Shown: in pieces, positions 25,393 to 33,505 of the stretch
Position numbering within the stretch: position 1 is the stretch's first letter
Layout of the letters: each line of letters starts with the position of its first letter
Assembly (NCBI GenBank): GCA_947462685.1
Contig: CANHPL010000020.1
Coordinates: 1-44,346 of the forward strand
Origin: Burkholderiaceae bacterium
GTDB lineage: Bacteria; Pseudomonadota; Gammaproteobacteria; Burkholderiales; Burkholderiaceae
Direction of reading: 5' to 3'
Length of the DNA: 44,346 bases
Notes under the pieces: model-generated
Database searches by the model: none
Told to the model about the DNA's origin: nothing
The model's input: only the letters and a program-made list of their open reading frames with translations
Made by a program: the position numbers and the translations under genes

Positions 25393-26778
25393 CTAGGTGT
25401 TTGCAAAAGATGGTATCTTCTGATGCCATTGCGTTTGCGTTTGATAGGCATGGCCAATCCGCAAAATGATCTCTTCACTACAATCTCGCCCAACCAACTG
25501 AAACCCAACCGGCATTTCTTGATTCGAGAATCCACCAGGAAGACTCATTGCTGGAAAACCTAAATAATTCATTGCTTTCGTGACATGCGTTAAGCGTCCA
25601 ACACCTTTTAAAACTTCCTCTAAACTACCATGGGTACTCTGCTCAATGGTTGGGGTATGTACTTGAATCGTGGGAATGAACATCACATCACAATGGGCAA
25701 ATACTTGATCCGCAAATTGTTGGCGATACACTTTACGCATTTCGATTGCATGACGGTAATCTTCACTTGAGTATAGATACCCAAGCTCAATTCTGGCTTT
25801 GACTTGATCGGCATAATCATCTGTAAATTGTCTTAGCCATTCATGATGGACTTCTAAAGACTCTACTGCCATCACCACGGCCATCATTTGATTGATAGAC
25901 TCCATTGGGGGATTATCAATCTCCACAATCTGCATACCTAATTCTTGAAACACCCGAGTATTTTCGAATAGTACCTGCTGAATATTTTCGTCAACACCTT
26001 CCCAAAAATAGTGCTTAGGTATACCAACTTTCAATCCTTTTACAGGTAAATCAATTGATTCTTCATAATTAGTTTTTTGACTGGTTAGCACGGTTAACAT
26101 CTTGGCACAATCTCTTGCACTTTGCGCAATTGGCCCAATACAGTCCAAGGTATGGGCCAATGGAAATGCCCCTTCGATCGTAACAAGTCCACTAGTCGGC
26201 TTCAATCCAGTCACGCCACACATCGTTGCTGGATGTCGAATCGATCCGCCCGTGTCACTCCCAATTGCCCCAAAAACTAATCTTGAACTCACTGCAATAG
26301 CCGATCCACTAGACGATCCTCCACAAACATATAAAGGATTCCAAGGATTTTTAGCATGCCCATAGTGCTTGTTAAATCCAGTTGGCCCCAGAGCGAACTC
26401 GGTCATATGCAACGACCCGCAATACACCTGGCCAGCAGCTTCAAAATAATCCATGACTGCTGCACTTTGATCCGGAATATTTTTTTTCAAGATTTTAGAT
26501 CCTACATGAGCGACTCTGTCTGCCATAAAAATTAAGTCTTTATGTGCAAATGGAACTCCATGTAACATCCCTAAAGGACGATGATGCGCTTGAATATCAT
26601 CTAATACATTTGCGCGCTTGATCGCACTTTCTTCATCTAATCGAAATACTGCATTGAGTGGTCCACCGATGCTTTTTAATCGATCAATAGACCATCTTGT
26701 AAGCTCCACAGAACTAATTTTTTTCTGGCGTATGGCTTCAACCGCAGCACATAAATCCCAATGCAAAATATCGTTCAT
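25393..26778 (-). CDS. Amidase (amidase-signature family)
   Basis: Ser-cisSer-Lys amidase of 461 residues from the chosen start. The catalytic Lys is in VPFAHKDLIF, the signature in VCGGSSSGSAIAVSSRLVFG, with the cis-Ser/Ser nucleophile in GAIGSDTGGSIRHPATMCG. It hydrolyses a carbon-nitrogen amide; the substrate is unknown. It lacks GatB/GatC neighbours, so a tRNA amidotransferase role is unlikely. The ATG at 26778 is one nucleotide past the deacetylase stop and preceded by GAGAAATAAG; an in-frame ATG at 26814 would overlap the upstream gene. Cytoplasmic, no signal peptide. Confidence 0.92.
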   Translation of the reverse strand: MNDILHWDLCAAVEAIRQKKISSVELTRWSIDRLKSIGGPLNAVFRLDEESAIKRANVLDDIQAHHRPLGMLHGVPFAHKDLIFMADRVAHVGSKILKKNIPDQSAAVMDYFEAAGQVYCGSLHMTEFALGPTGFNKHYGHAKNPWNPLYVCGGSSSGSAIAVSSRLVFGAIGSDTGGSIRHPATMCGVTGLKPTSGLVTIEGAFPLAHTLDCIGPIAQSARDCAKMLTVLTSQKTNYEESIDLPVKGLKVGIPKHYFWEGVDENIQQVLFENTRVFQELGMQIVEIDNPPMESINQMMAVVMAVESLEVHHEWLRQFTDDYADQVKARIELGYLYSSEDYRHAIEMRKVYRQQFADQVFAHCDVMFIPTIQVHTPTIEQSTHGSLEEVLKGVGRLTHVTKAMNYLGFPAMSLPGGFSNQEMPVGFQLVGRDCSEEIILRIGHAYQTQTQWHQKIPSFANT

Positions 26779-26779
26779 C

Positions 26780-27661
26780 TTATTTCTCAGGATATGCTTG
26801 GTTATACCAGTCATAGATTTGCTCGCCAGTCATATGAACAACTCCCTCATGACGATTGATATAGTCATACACTTTTTTCAAATAAGCAATTCTGAATGGC
26901 ATGCCACTAATGTAGGGGTGGATAGCAATCGATAAAATTTTAGGGCGCTCCTGCGCTTCCAAATAATATTGATCAAACGTATCAATACATTTTTGAGTCC
27001 AGTAATTTGCTTCATGATGTTGTACGATCATCATCGGAATATCATTATTTTCAACGGTATATGGTAGTGTTACTAAAGAGCCATGCTCAGTTTTAATTCG
27101 GGTTGGCTCATCATCATAAGGGAAATCACCCACATACTTCACTCCTGCCTTAGCTAATAAATCAGGTGTCTCAAATGTCTGAGTAAGGCCGGGGCCCAAC
27201 CATCCAACTGGACGCTTACCAGTAAATGTCTCAATCGTATCCATCGATTTAGCAATCATCTCTGCTTGATTTTCAACTTTATGAATTGGCATTTGTTCAT
27301 AAGAGTGCCCCATAAACTCCCAACCCGCATCTAAACAAGCTTGCGCTACACGTGGATAATCTTTACAAACCCTCGCATTTAAAGCTAATGTAGGAGTGAT
27401 ATTTAATGAGTCGTATAAACTTTTAAAACGCCAAAAGCCAACGCGCATCCCGTATTCGTGCCAAGCCCAATTCGGCACGTCAGGTAACAAAGGGACACCC
27501 GTCGGTGCAGGTATGACTTGTCTAGCCATCGGTCTAGAAATATCCCAGACTTCTAAATTAACAATACTCCAAACAATCACTTTTGCACCACCTGGAAATT
27601 TAAGCGGTGGACGATCGACAATTGCAGAAAATGGGGTTCTTTCAGAAGGCATCATTGACAT
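26780..27661 (-). CDS. NodB-fold polysaccharide deacetylase, PuuE/allantoinase-like
   Basis: Cytoplasmic NodB-type hydrolase of 293 residues, like PuuE-type allantoinases and related cyclic-amide hydrolases. Supporting stretches are VIVWSIVNLEVWD, PNWAWHEYGMRVGFWR, ALNARVCKDYPRVAQACL, WEFMGHSYEQMPIH (likely metal His), RPVGWLGPGLTQTFETPDLL, DFPYDDEPT and ILSIAIHPYISG. Pairing with an amidase suggests successive hydrolysis of a nitrogen compound such as a cyclic amide or ureide. True uric acid or allantoin genes are not seen here. Confidence 0.85.
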   Translation of the reverse strand: MSMMPSERTPFSAIVDRPPLKFPGGAKVIVWSIVNLEVWDISRPMARQVIPAPTGVPLLPDVPNWAWHEYGMRVGFWRFKSLYDSLNITPTLALNARVCKDYPRVAQACLDAGWEFMGHSYEQMPIHKVENQAEMIAKSMDTIETFTGKRPVGWLGPGLTQTFETPDLLAKAGVKYVGDFPYDDEPTRIKTEHGSLVTLPYTVENNDIPMMIVQHHEANYWTQKCIDTFDQYYLEAQERPKILSIAIHPYISGMPFRIAYLKKVYDYINRHEGVVHMTGEQIYDWYNQAYPEK

Positions 27662-27679
27662 ATATTTTCTTTCTATAAA

Positions 27680-28354
27680 TTAAGATATGGAATGGAAAGG
27701 TTTAAAACCTTGTTGAATAATTTGCGACAAAGTGCAATATAAATACTTGGCTCCTTGTTGAGTATATTTTGGCTGACTTTCAGGCAAGCCCGGAATTCCC
27801 CAAATTCGCTGATGTGACTTTAACTCTTGGATTACCCGATCAATAGCTTGCCATAAAGCAGGCGGCTTAAGATCTCCTTTAAAACCCATACTATGGGATA
27901 AGTCATTGGGCCCGATTAAAAAACTATCAACATCAGTTGATGATGCCAAAGATTGAATATGATTGACTGCATTTAGGGACTCAATCTGAGCAATTGTCAT
28001 AAACTTATCTTTTTGACCTTTGCTGACATAATCTACTACTTCAGCAATCATTTTTAATTCTTCCACGGTCTCAGTATGAGGGACCACAATCGCATCAATT
28101 CCACGATCAAGATATCGGATCAAAGTTTCTGCTTGTTGATTTTCGCTTCGAAGCATCGTAAACAATCCATGACTTTTAGCTGCTAAAACCATGGGTCTTA
28201 CACTCTCGATATGAATCGCAGTTCGCTCGCAATCTATAAAAATACATCGAGCTCCAGCAGTTGCCAGCATATCAATCGCATCAATAGATGCTCCGCCAAT
28301 ATTGATTGGCCAAGTACAGGGTTGCTCTATAAGAAATTTTTTTAAAGGGTTCAT
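27680..28354 (-). CDS. HpcH/HpaI-family aldolase
   Basis: Class II, metal-dependent aldolase/citrate lyase-like protein of 224 residues. TIM-barrel landmarks are CIFIDCERTAIHIESV, FTMLRSENQQAETLIRYLDRG, IDAIVVPHTETVEEL, the metal ligand Glu in AQIESLNAVNHIQ and Asp in FLIGPNDLSHSMG. Members cleave 2-keto-4-hydroxy acids to pyruvate and an aldehyde. The ATG at 28354 is preferred to the TTG at 28369. It heads the aldolase-deacetylase-amidase-GFA block on the minus strand. Confidence 0.9.
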   Translation of the reverse strand: MNPLKKFLIEQPCTWPINIGGASIDAIDMLATAGARCIFIDCERTAIHIESVRPMVLAAKSHGLFTMLRSENQQAETLIRYLDRGIDAIVVPHTETVEELKMIAEVVDYVSKGQKDKFMTIAQIESLNAVNHIQSLASSTDVDSFLIGPNDLSHSMGFKGDLKPPALWQAIDRVIQELKSHQRIWGIPGLPESQPKYTQQGAKYLYCTLSQIIQQGFKPFHSIS

Positions 28355-28415
28355 TTCAAGCACCTTCAATGATTAATCCTACATCATACTTCACTAGAAA
28401 ATAAGAAATCTTTTT

Positions 28416-29864
28416 TTAAAATGGCACATTCGACGAATTGGTGGCGGGACCTTTTTGGAATGGCGGACTATATCCTAAAGCTAAATTATCAAACTTGGTA
28501 AACTCTCCCTGCCAAGACAGTTTTACAGGGCCAATAGGCCCATTACGTTGTTTACCAATAATCACTTCAGCAATACCGACTGCATCAGTCTCAGGATGGT
28601 AAACCTCATCACGATAAATAAATAAGATAACGTCTGCATCTTGCTCAATCGCACCTGATTCTCTTAAGTCAGACATCATGGGACGTTTATTTTCACGGTT
28701 TTCTAAACTACGATTGAGCTGTGAAAGAGCGATTACAGGACATTGCATTTCTTTTGCTAAAGATTTTAATGACCGGGATATTTCTGAAATCTCGGTTGCA
28801 CGATTTTCAGTGGACCCGCTACTCTTCCCGGACATCAACTGTAAGTAATCAATCACGATGAGTCCAACATTGCCATATTTTCTGGCCATCCGTCTAGCGC
28901 GTGCCCTTAACTCCAAGGAGTTTAAGGATCCTGTTTCATCAATCAACATGGGCGCTTTTGTCAGTAAACCAATCGATTGAGTCACTCTTGGCCACTCTTC
29001 ATCGTTCAAACGCCCAGTACGTAATCGCCCTTGGTTTACTCGCCCGACTGAACCTAACATTCTTGCAGCCAACTGTGAAGCTGACATCTCCATGGAAAAG
29101 ATTAAGACAGGCAAACCTTCTTTAATTGCCACGTGCTCTGCAATATTCATAGCAAAAGAGGTCTTCCCCATGCTTGGACGACCAGCAACAATCACTAGGT
29201 CACCCTTTTGGAGTCCACTTGTCATTCGATCAAGATCAATAAATCCTGTGGCCACACCTGTAATTTCATTCGACCCACCACGCGCGTACAACTCTTGAAT
29301 GCGCTGCACAGTTTCAGTCATGAGTGTTTCTATTTCATGAAACTCATTTTGACGTCCACCTTCTTGACCTATTGCAAGAATACGTGCTTCCGCTTCATCT
29401 AAGAGTGTTCTGACACCTTTTTCAGGCGAGAATGCAGCGTTCGCAATACTATCAGCCGTTTGAATTAAACGTCGCAAAATACTGCGGTCACTAATAATTT
29501 GAGCATAGCCCCGAATATTTGCTGAGCTAGGTGTGTTCGAGGCTAATTGATTGAGATAGGAAATACCAAAGTTTTCTGCAATACCGTAAGTCTTTAACTC
29601 TTCATGAACGGTAAGAACATCAGCTGGCTTATTATCGTTAACTAATTTGGAAATAGCTTGATAAATGATGGCGTGCTCTGATCGATAAAAATCCACTTCA
29701 CGCAATAAGGGAGCAACCATATCTAAAGAATTGTTATCAAGGAGCAATGCTCCTAAAACAGATTGTTCTGCCTCAATTGAATGAGGCGGAACCTTTAATC
29801 CTTGCACAGCCCGATCCTCTTCACCCGAAGGTGTTAGTAATCGGAGCGGGCCTGCGTCAGGCAT
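28416..29864 (-). CDS. dnaB: Replicative DNA helicase DnaB
   Basis: Hexameric 5'-3' helicase of the replication fork, 482 residues. The N-terminal domain contains PHSIEAEQSVLGALLLDN, then a linker helix, then the RecA-like domain with Walker A VAGRPSMGKTSFAMNIAEH, Walker B VGLIVIDYLQLM, the DnaB family motif VIALSQLNRSLE and the arginine-containing C-terminus FIYRDEVYH and GKQRNGPIG. It is the last gene of the rpsF-priB-rpsR-rplI-dnaB operon, 32 nt after rplI, and has GGGAAG before its ATG. No intein is present. Confidence 0.98.
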   Translation of the reverse strand: MPDAGPLRLLTPSGEEDRAVQGLKVPPHSIEAEQSVLGALLLDNNSLDMVAPLLREVDFYRSEHAIIYQAISKLVNDNKPADVLTVHEELKTYGIAENFGISYLNQLASNTPSSANIRGYAQIISDRSILRRLIQTADSIANAAFSPEKGVRTLLDEAEARILAIGQEGGRQNEFHEIETLMTETVQRIQELYARGGSNEITGVATGFIDLDRMTSGLQKGDLVIVAGRPSMGKTSFAMNIAEHVAIKEGLPVLIFSMEMSASQLAARMLGSVGRVNQGRLRTGRLNDEEWPRVTQSIGLLTKAPMLIDETGSLNSLELRARARRMARKYGNVGLIVIDYLQLMSGKSSGSTENRATEISEISRSLKSLAKEMQCPVIALSQLNRSLENRENKRPMMSDLRESGAIEQDADVILFIYRDEVYHPETDAVGIAEVIIGKQRNGPIGPVKLSWQGEFTKFDNLALGYSPPFQKGPATNSSNVPF

Positions 29865-29896
29865 CTGTCTTCCCTAAATGATTGTATGAATGTTAA

Positions 29897-30349
29897 TTAA
29901 GCAGCTTCGCCAATAACTTTTACAACTACTTCAGAGACTACATCTGTATGCAATACGATTGCAACGGGATATTCACCAACAGCTTTAAGAGGGCCATTTG
30001 GAAGACGAACAGCACCTTTTTCAATGGTGAACCCTTTTTGTGTTAATTTCTCCGCAATGTCATGATTCGTAACAGAACCAAACAAACGGCCATCAACACC
30101 AGCTTTTTGATGAATCTCAACCACGGTGCCCTGCATTTTTTCACCAATTGCTTGGCAAGCGGCTAACTTTTCAGCAGCAACTTTTTCCAACTCAGCACGA
30201 CGTGCTTCAAAGTCAGCAATAGCAGTTTCAGTAGCACGACGTGCTTTACGTTGCGGAATTAAAAAATTACGTGCAAAACCATCTTTAACACGAACTACAT
30301 CACCTAAATTGCCTAAATTGGCTACTTTTTCAAGAAGAATGACTTGCAT
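29897..30349 (-). CDS. rplI: 50S ribosomal protein L9
   Basis: Large-subunit protein of 150 residues with the two-domain L9 layout: N-terminal [17 protein letters not shown] and [16 protein letters not shown], the long connecting helix (about 42-75), and the C-terminal domain with [14 protein letters not shown]. It binds 23S rRNA near the L1 stalk base and helps maintain frame. GGAG precedes the ATG, and it follows rpsR by 14 nt. Confidence 0.98.
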   Translation of the reverse strand: MQVILLEKVANLGNLGDVVRVKDGFARNFLIPQRKARRATETAIADFEARRAELEKVAAEKLAACQAIGEKMQGTVVEIHQKAGVDGRLFGSVTNHDIAEKLTQKGFTIEKGAVRLPNGPLKAVGEYPVAIVLHTDVVSEVVVKVIGEAA

Positions 30350-30363
30350 GAATATATCTCCAA

Positions 30364-30639
30364 TTAGTTTTTATGTTGATCAGTGAAAGGTAAGAACGCA
30401 AGAAAACGCGCACGCTTGATCGCAGTGTCTAATTGACGCTGATATTTTGCTTTAGTACCTGTCAATCGAGCTGGCGTGATTTTGCCATTCTCACCAATGA
30501 AATCTTTTAATGTATCAACATCTTTATAATCAATCTCAACAACTTTTGCAACTGTGAAGCGGCAAAAACGCTTACGTTTAAAAAGCGGGTTTTGTGCCGG
30601 CTTCTTTTTGAGATCTATATTTTTTTTACCAAAAGCCAT
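30364..30639 (-). CDS. rpsR: 30S ribosomal protein S18
   Basis: Small-subunit protein of 91 residues that binds S6 and 16S rRNA. The core [37 protein letters not shown] and [10 protein letters not shown] is standard. A longer open frame to 30711 exists, but the ATG at 30639 (MAFGKKN) has AAGGAACTAAA in front and gives the normal length. It lies 10 nt after priB. Confidence 0.98.
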   Translation of the reverse strand: MAFGKKNIDLKKKPAQNPLFKRKRFCRFTVAKVVEIDYKDVDTLKDFIGENGKITPARLTGTKAKYQRQLDTAIKRARFLAFLPFTDQHKN

Positions 30640-30649
30640 TTTAGTTCCT

Positions 30650-30958
30650 TTAAATAGAAATATGAGTAATATGAAAGACGAGAGCTTGACGTCGAATACT
30701 CTGGTGTGCAATAAAACCTTGAAAATTTCCTACTCCACCGATTTGCATTTGGTCTAAGGTATTTGCCTCTTGCCCAATTGCAATTGCTAGAAGTTTTAAA
30801 TCCACTTTTCGTTGTATTCCTGCTTCAACCACGTTTCCTGAATACTCTAATTGACACTCAAGGACGGCTTGACCTGCAGGTGTGTAACGAATTGTATCTT
30901 TATGAACCAATCTAGCTGTGAGTCGAAAGTCATTCAATTGCTGACCAGACTTCGTCAT
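30650..30958 (-). CDS. priB: Primosomal replication protein N (PriB)
   Basis: Single-stranded DNA-binding OB-fold protein of 102 residues that works with PriA at replication restart. Features: [31 protein letters not shown], a lysine-containing strand in [13 protein letters not shown], and [20 protein letters not shown] at the end. The position between rpsF and rpsR is the classic proteobacterial arrangement. The start overlaps the rpsF stop as TAATG. Confidence 0.95.
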   Translation of the reverse strand: MTKSGQQLNDFRLTARLVHKDTIRYTPAGQAVLECQLEYSGNVVEAGIQRKVDLKLLAIAIGQEANTLDQMQIGGVGNFQGFIAHQSIRRQALVFHITHISI

Positions 30959-31326
30959 TAAGCAGCAGGTGCCTCCACTTGTTGATTTTTACGAGACTCT
31001 TCACGCTGAACTTCTTTCATCATAATTGAAGGTTCAATTTCAGCTTTTTTCATCTGGATAATTAAATGACGCAAAACAGCATCGTTAAATTTAAAAGCAT
31101 GCTCAAGTTCAGCAAGCGTTGCCTGGTCGCACTCAATATTCATACATACATAATGGGCTTTTGCTAGTTTATTGATCATGTAGGCCATCTGACGACGACC
31201 CCAATCTTCAATACGATGAACCTTACCATTGGCTGCAGTTAATACAGCTTTATAGCGGTCAATCATCGCGGGCACTTGCTCGCTTTGGTCCGGATGGACG
31301 ATAAATACGATTTCATAATGACGCAT
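30958..31326 (-). CDS. rpsF: 30S ribosomal protein S6
   Basis: Small-subunit protein of 122 residues. N-terminal [21 protein letters not shown] and [22 protein letters not shown] are diagnostic; the tail is Lys/Glu/Arg rich. The ATG at 31326 has AAGGAG 6 nt upstream; a TTG directly before it in frame is not the likely start. First gene of the operon; a leader of about 55 nt or more with possible structure precedes it. Confidence 0.98.
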   Translation of the reverse strand: MRHYEIVFIVHPDQSEQVPAMIDRYKAVLTAANGKVHRIEDWGRRQMAYMINKLAKAHYVCMNIECDQATLAELEHAFKFNDAVLRHLIIQMKKAEIEPSIMMKEVQREESRKNQQVEAPAA

Positions 31327-31363
31327 CAAACACTCCTTATGGTTAATAGCTACCTGGGCGTCG

Positions 31364-31390
31364 ATTCCCTGTTTAGGAATAGTCAGTGTA
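31364..31390 (-). promoter_or_regulatory. rpsF operon leader: extended -10 and small hairpin
   Basis: On the minus strand TGCTACACT, an extended -10 form (TACACT at 31385-31390), is followed by a hairpin ATTCC / GGAAT (31364-31380, 7-nt loop) in the leader. No good -35 is seen. The hairpin may belong to the known S6:S18 autoregulatory leader class, but I cannot confirm its conserved core. Confidence 0.3.
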
Positions 31391-31600
31391 GCAAGGGTGA
31401 AAATTAACTAACCGCAAAATGCAAGTTAGCCCTCTATTCTAACAAACAACCCAAATTAAACCAAGTAATTTGTAATTGACATCCTCACCGGTCTATACCC
31501 TCCCGAAAAACGTTAAATTATGTCAAAAACATAGTGACTATTTCAAAAGTAGGGGGATTTCTTGCTATTTTGTTTGTTAAACACTTTTACTATAAAAAAC
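31391..31600. other. Intergenic stretch between rpsF and lexA promoter regions
   Basis: Part of the 339-nt gap between divergent rpsF and lexA. I see no gene with a ribosome-binding site. It is AT-rich and holds small inverted repeats such as TATGT-CAAAA-ACATA. Upstream promoter elements for both directions may lie here. Confidence 0.5.
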
Positions 31601-31628
31601 TTGCGCTTATAAGCATAAACTGTATAAA
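31601..31628 (+). promoter_or_regulatory. Candidate lexA promoter
   Basis: TTGCGC (31601-31606), 16-nt spacer, TATAAA (31623-31628). The -10 lies inside the LexA box, so bound LexA would block polymerase. Confidence 0.55.
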
Positions 31629-31635
31629 ATTACAG
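31620..31635. promoter_or_regulatory. LexA box (SOS operator) of lexA
   Basis: CTGTATAAAATTACAG fits the CTGT-N8-ACAG SOS box used by E. coli-type LexA. It is 30 nt before the lexA start and overlaps the -10, as expected for autorepression. Confidence 0.85.
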
Positions 31636-31665
31636 CATGTATATAAATTCAAGTAAAAAGAACCT

Positions 31666-32340
31666 ATGAATCAGCTCCTCCCCAAATTAACTGCTCGACA
31701 AGAAGAAATTTTACAGCTTGTTCAAGACTCGATTTCTGAAAATGGCGCGCCCCCCACTCGGTCAGAAATTGCTCAAAAACTCGGCTTTGCTTCTGCAAAC
31801 GCTGCCGAAGAACATTTGAAGGCTCTTGCTAAAAAAGGTTATCTTGAATTAAGCCCGGGAACCTCCAGGGGCATTCGTCTTTGCGAATCGATTCGTCAAA
31901 CAGCCCAACAACTGAACTTACCCTCCCAAATGATTGCACAATTAACTCTCCCTCTGATCGGCAGAGTAGCTGCTGGATCTCCCATATTGGCCATGGAGCA
32001 TATTGAAAGACAAGTCCCTGTCGATCCATCACTGTTTTCTCAAGGTGCTGATTACTTATTAAAAGTTAAAGGCCTCAGCATGAGGGACGCTGGAATTCTT
32101 GATGGTGACTATTTAGCTGTCAAAAAAACATCAGAAGCCCGGAATGGCGATATCGTCGTTGCTCGTATCGAAGACGAAGTGACCGTTAAACGCTGGCTTA
32201 AAACAAAAACTACCAACGGAGTACAAATCCAACTTATTGCGGAAAATCCTGATTTTGAACCCATCATTATTGAAAATGATGGTCGGGATTTTTCTATCGA
32301 AGGACTTGCAGTAGGACTGATACGCCCCAACGGTCTTTAA
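31666..32340 (+). CDS. lexA: SOS repressor LexA
   Basis: Transcriptional repressor of DNA-damage genes, 224 residues. The N-terminal winged helix-turn-helix contains [26 protein letters not shown] (written here in two parts: [13 protein letters not shown] and [13 protein letters not shown]). The self-cleavage site is Ala103-Gly104 in [10 protein letters not shown]. The Ser-Lys dyad is Ser138 in [15 protein letters not shown] and Lys175 in DEVTVKRW. RecA-stimulated cleavage therefore looks intact. The same operator type occurs at 40415-40482 upstream of a 35-codon gene. Confidence 0.97.
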   Translation: MNQLLPKLTARQEEILQLVQDSISENGAPPTRSEIAQKLGFASANAAEEHLKALAKKGYLELSPGTSRGIRLCESIRQTAQQLNLPSQMIAQLTLPLIGRVAAGSPILAMEHIERQVPVDPSLFSQGADYLLKVKGLSMRDAGILDGDYLAVKKTSEARNGDIVVARIEDEVTVKRWLKTKTTNGVQIQLIAENPDFEPIIIENDGRDFSIEGLAVGLIRPNGL

Positions 32341-32378
32341 AACATATCAAACTGGGCTACGCCCAGTTTGATATGTTT
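32340..32378. terminator. Perfect 18-bp hairpin after lexA, probable bidirectional terminator
   Basis: AAACATATCAAACTGGGC pairs without mismatch with the segment at 32361-32378 around a TAC loop; the first base is the last base of the lexA stop. A/T runs flank both sides (TTTAAT downstream), though a long T tract is lacking. It separates lexA from the convergent lpoB locus. Confidence 0.75.
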
Positions 32379-32504
32379 AATATTTCTCATTACATCTAAA
32401 ATAGCCAAACAAATTATTCTGATGCAAGGTCATTTTTCTGTTGCCCCACAACATCATTACCCAATAAATCAGTTTCTAACTTGAGAACTTGACTATTGAA
32501 TTCT

Positions 32505-33089
32505 TTAGCGACGTTGTAGCTTTCTGATTTCTTTTTCGTCCTGCCACTCATATGTACCAGTTTCATTGTTAATCAGACGTAATGTAAGAATATAAAATAT
32601 ATCCTTTACATTTTTATCTGACTTAATAATTGAGCTAATATCACCTTCGATACGGTATTTAGCTCCCTCCATATTTCCACTTTTACTTGCTGTCTCTCTG
32701 TTGTACAAACCAGAATTTTGACGAGTTAGCTCACCAACTTGCGAAGACATATCGGTCGCTTTGACTGCAAAACGAACTTGACCGCTTTTAATTAGCTGTG
32801 TCTCAATCTTATTAGTTATTAAATTTGTATCGATATATTCATTGGTTTTGTTTTTTACCGGTGCGACAGTCAAGAGTGGTGGTGTTGGTGAATTCATAAT
32901 AATTCGCGTTTGCAATAAAGATCTTGTCATGGACTCAGCTAACATTTGCAAATCAGTAACGCCGTAATCACCTGAAATAGTTTCAATCTTATTCGGATCC
33001 TGATAAGAAACTTTTGGAGGGGAAGAACAAGCAAATAAAAATAAACTAGAAACCCCAATCAATCCTAGCTTCAAATAACGTGTTTGCAT
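32505..33089 (-). CDS. lpoB: LpoB-like penicillin-binding protein activator
   Basis: Outer-membrane lipoprotein of 194 residues. Signal peptide with lipobox LFLFAC (Cys21). The body matches LpoB: MTRSLLQTRII, PLLTVAPVKNKTNEYIDT, IETQLIKSGQVRFA, AKYRIEGDISSI and YILTLRLINNETGTYEWQDEKEIRK. In E. coli LpoB reaches through the periplasm to stimulate PBP1b. The linker after the lipidation site is short, as in many non-enteric forms. Third gene of a minus-strand set with a YcfL-like and a COG3014-like lipoprotein. Confidence 0.88.
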   Translation of the reverse strand: MQTRYLKLGLIGVSSLFLFACSSPPKVSYQDPNKIETISGDYGVTDLQMLAESMTRSLLQTRIIMNSPTPPLLTVAPVKNKTNEYIDTNLITNKIETQLIKSGQVRFAVKATDMSSQVGELTRQNSGLYNRETASKSGNMEGAKYRIEGDISSIIKSDKNVKDIFYILTLRLINNETGTYEWQDEKEIRKLQRR

Positions 33090-33106
33090 AATGGCCTCAA
33101 TCTTAA

Positions 33107-33466
33107 TTAATAAGAATCTAATTCAATTTTATATTCGGAAGCTTCCAAATTCGGAGCTACGCCCTCAATCATAGCGGTTCGTCCTTCAGGAATCACCAGT
33201 GGCTTCCAGGCTTCATCTCCCCAAACTCTCTCACCCTTATCACCAAACCACTGAAAACGATACTGCACAGGCTTTGAATTTCCGTTATTTTTGATGGTTG
33301 CTTGAGCAACCAACAGACCATTACGGTCAAAACTCTTCAAATCCTGAATTTTGACATCACCAGTTTTGCCCATCTTTACGGAGTGTTTATCAATATAGGA
33401 AGAACATGAGGCAAGCATCATGACTAAAGATAAAGACAGCAGGTTAATTAGTTTGCTAATTCTCAT
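33107..33466 (-). CDS. YcfL-like (DUF1425) lipoprotein
   Basis: Small predicted lipoprotein of 119 residues, signal peptide ending in LASC with Cys21. The DUF1425 core is seen in LLVAQATIKNNGNSKPVQYR and FQWFGDKGERVW, an immunoglobulin-like beta sandwich in the family. E. coli ycfL likewise sits directly upstream of lpoB. Function unknown; a role in the LpoB/PBP1b system is inferred from the persistent neighbourhood. It lies 17 nt before lpoB. Confidence 0.88.
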   Translation of the reverse strand: MRISKLINLLSLSLVMMLASCSSYIDKHSVKMGKTGDVKIQDLKSFDRNGLLVAQATIKNNGNSKPVQYRFQWFGDKGERVWGDEAWKPLVIPEGRTAMIEGVAPNLEASEYKIELDSY

Positions 33467-33505
33467 AAAACCACCATTTCAGTTAATTTTAATAAATCTA
33501 AAATA

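Noticed and set aside
30640..30711. 24-codon extension of rpsR
   Set aside because: It overlaps priB; S18 starts with MAFGKKN behind a good AAGGA.
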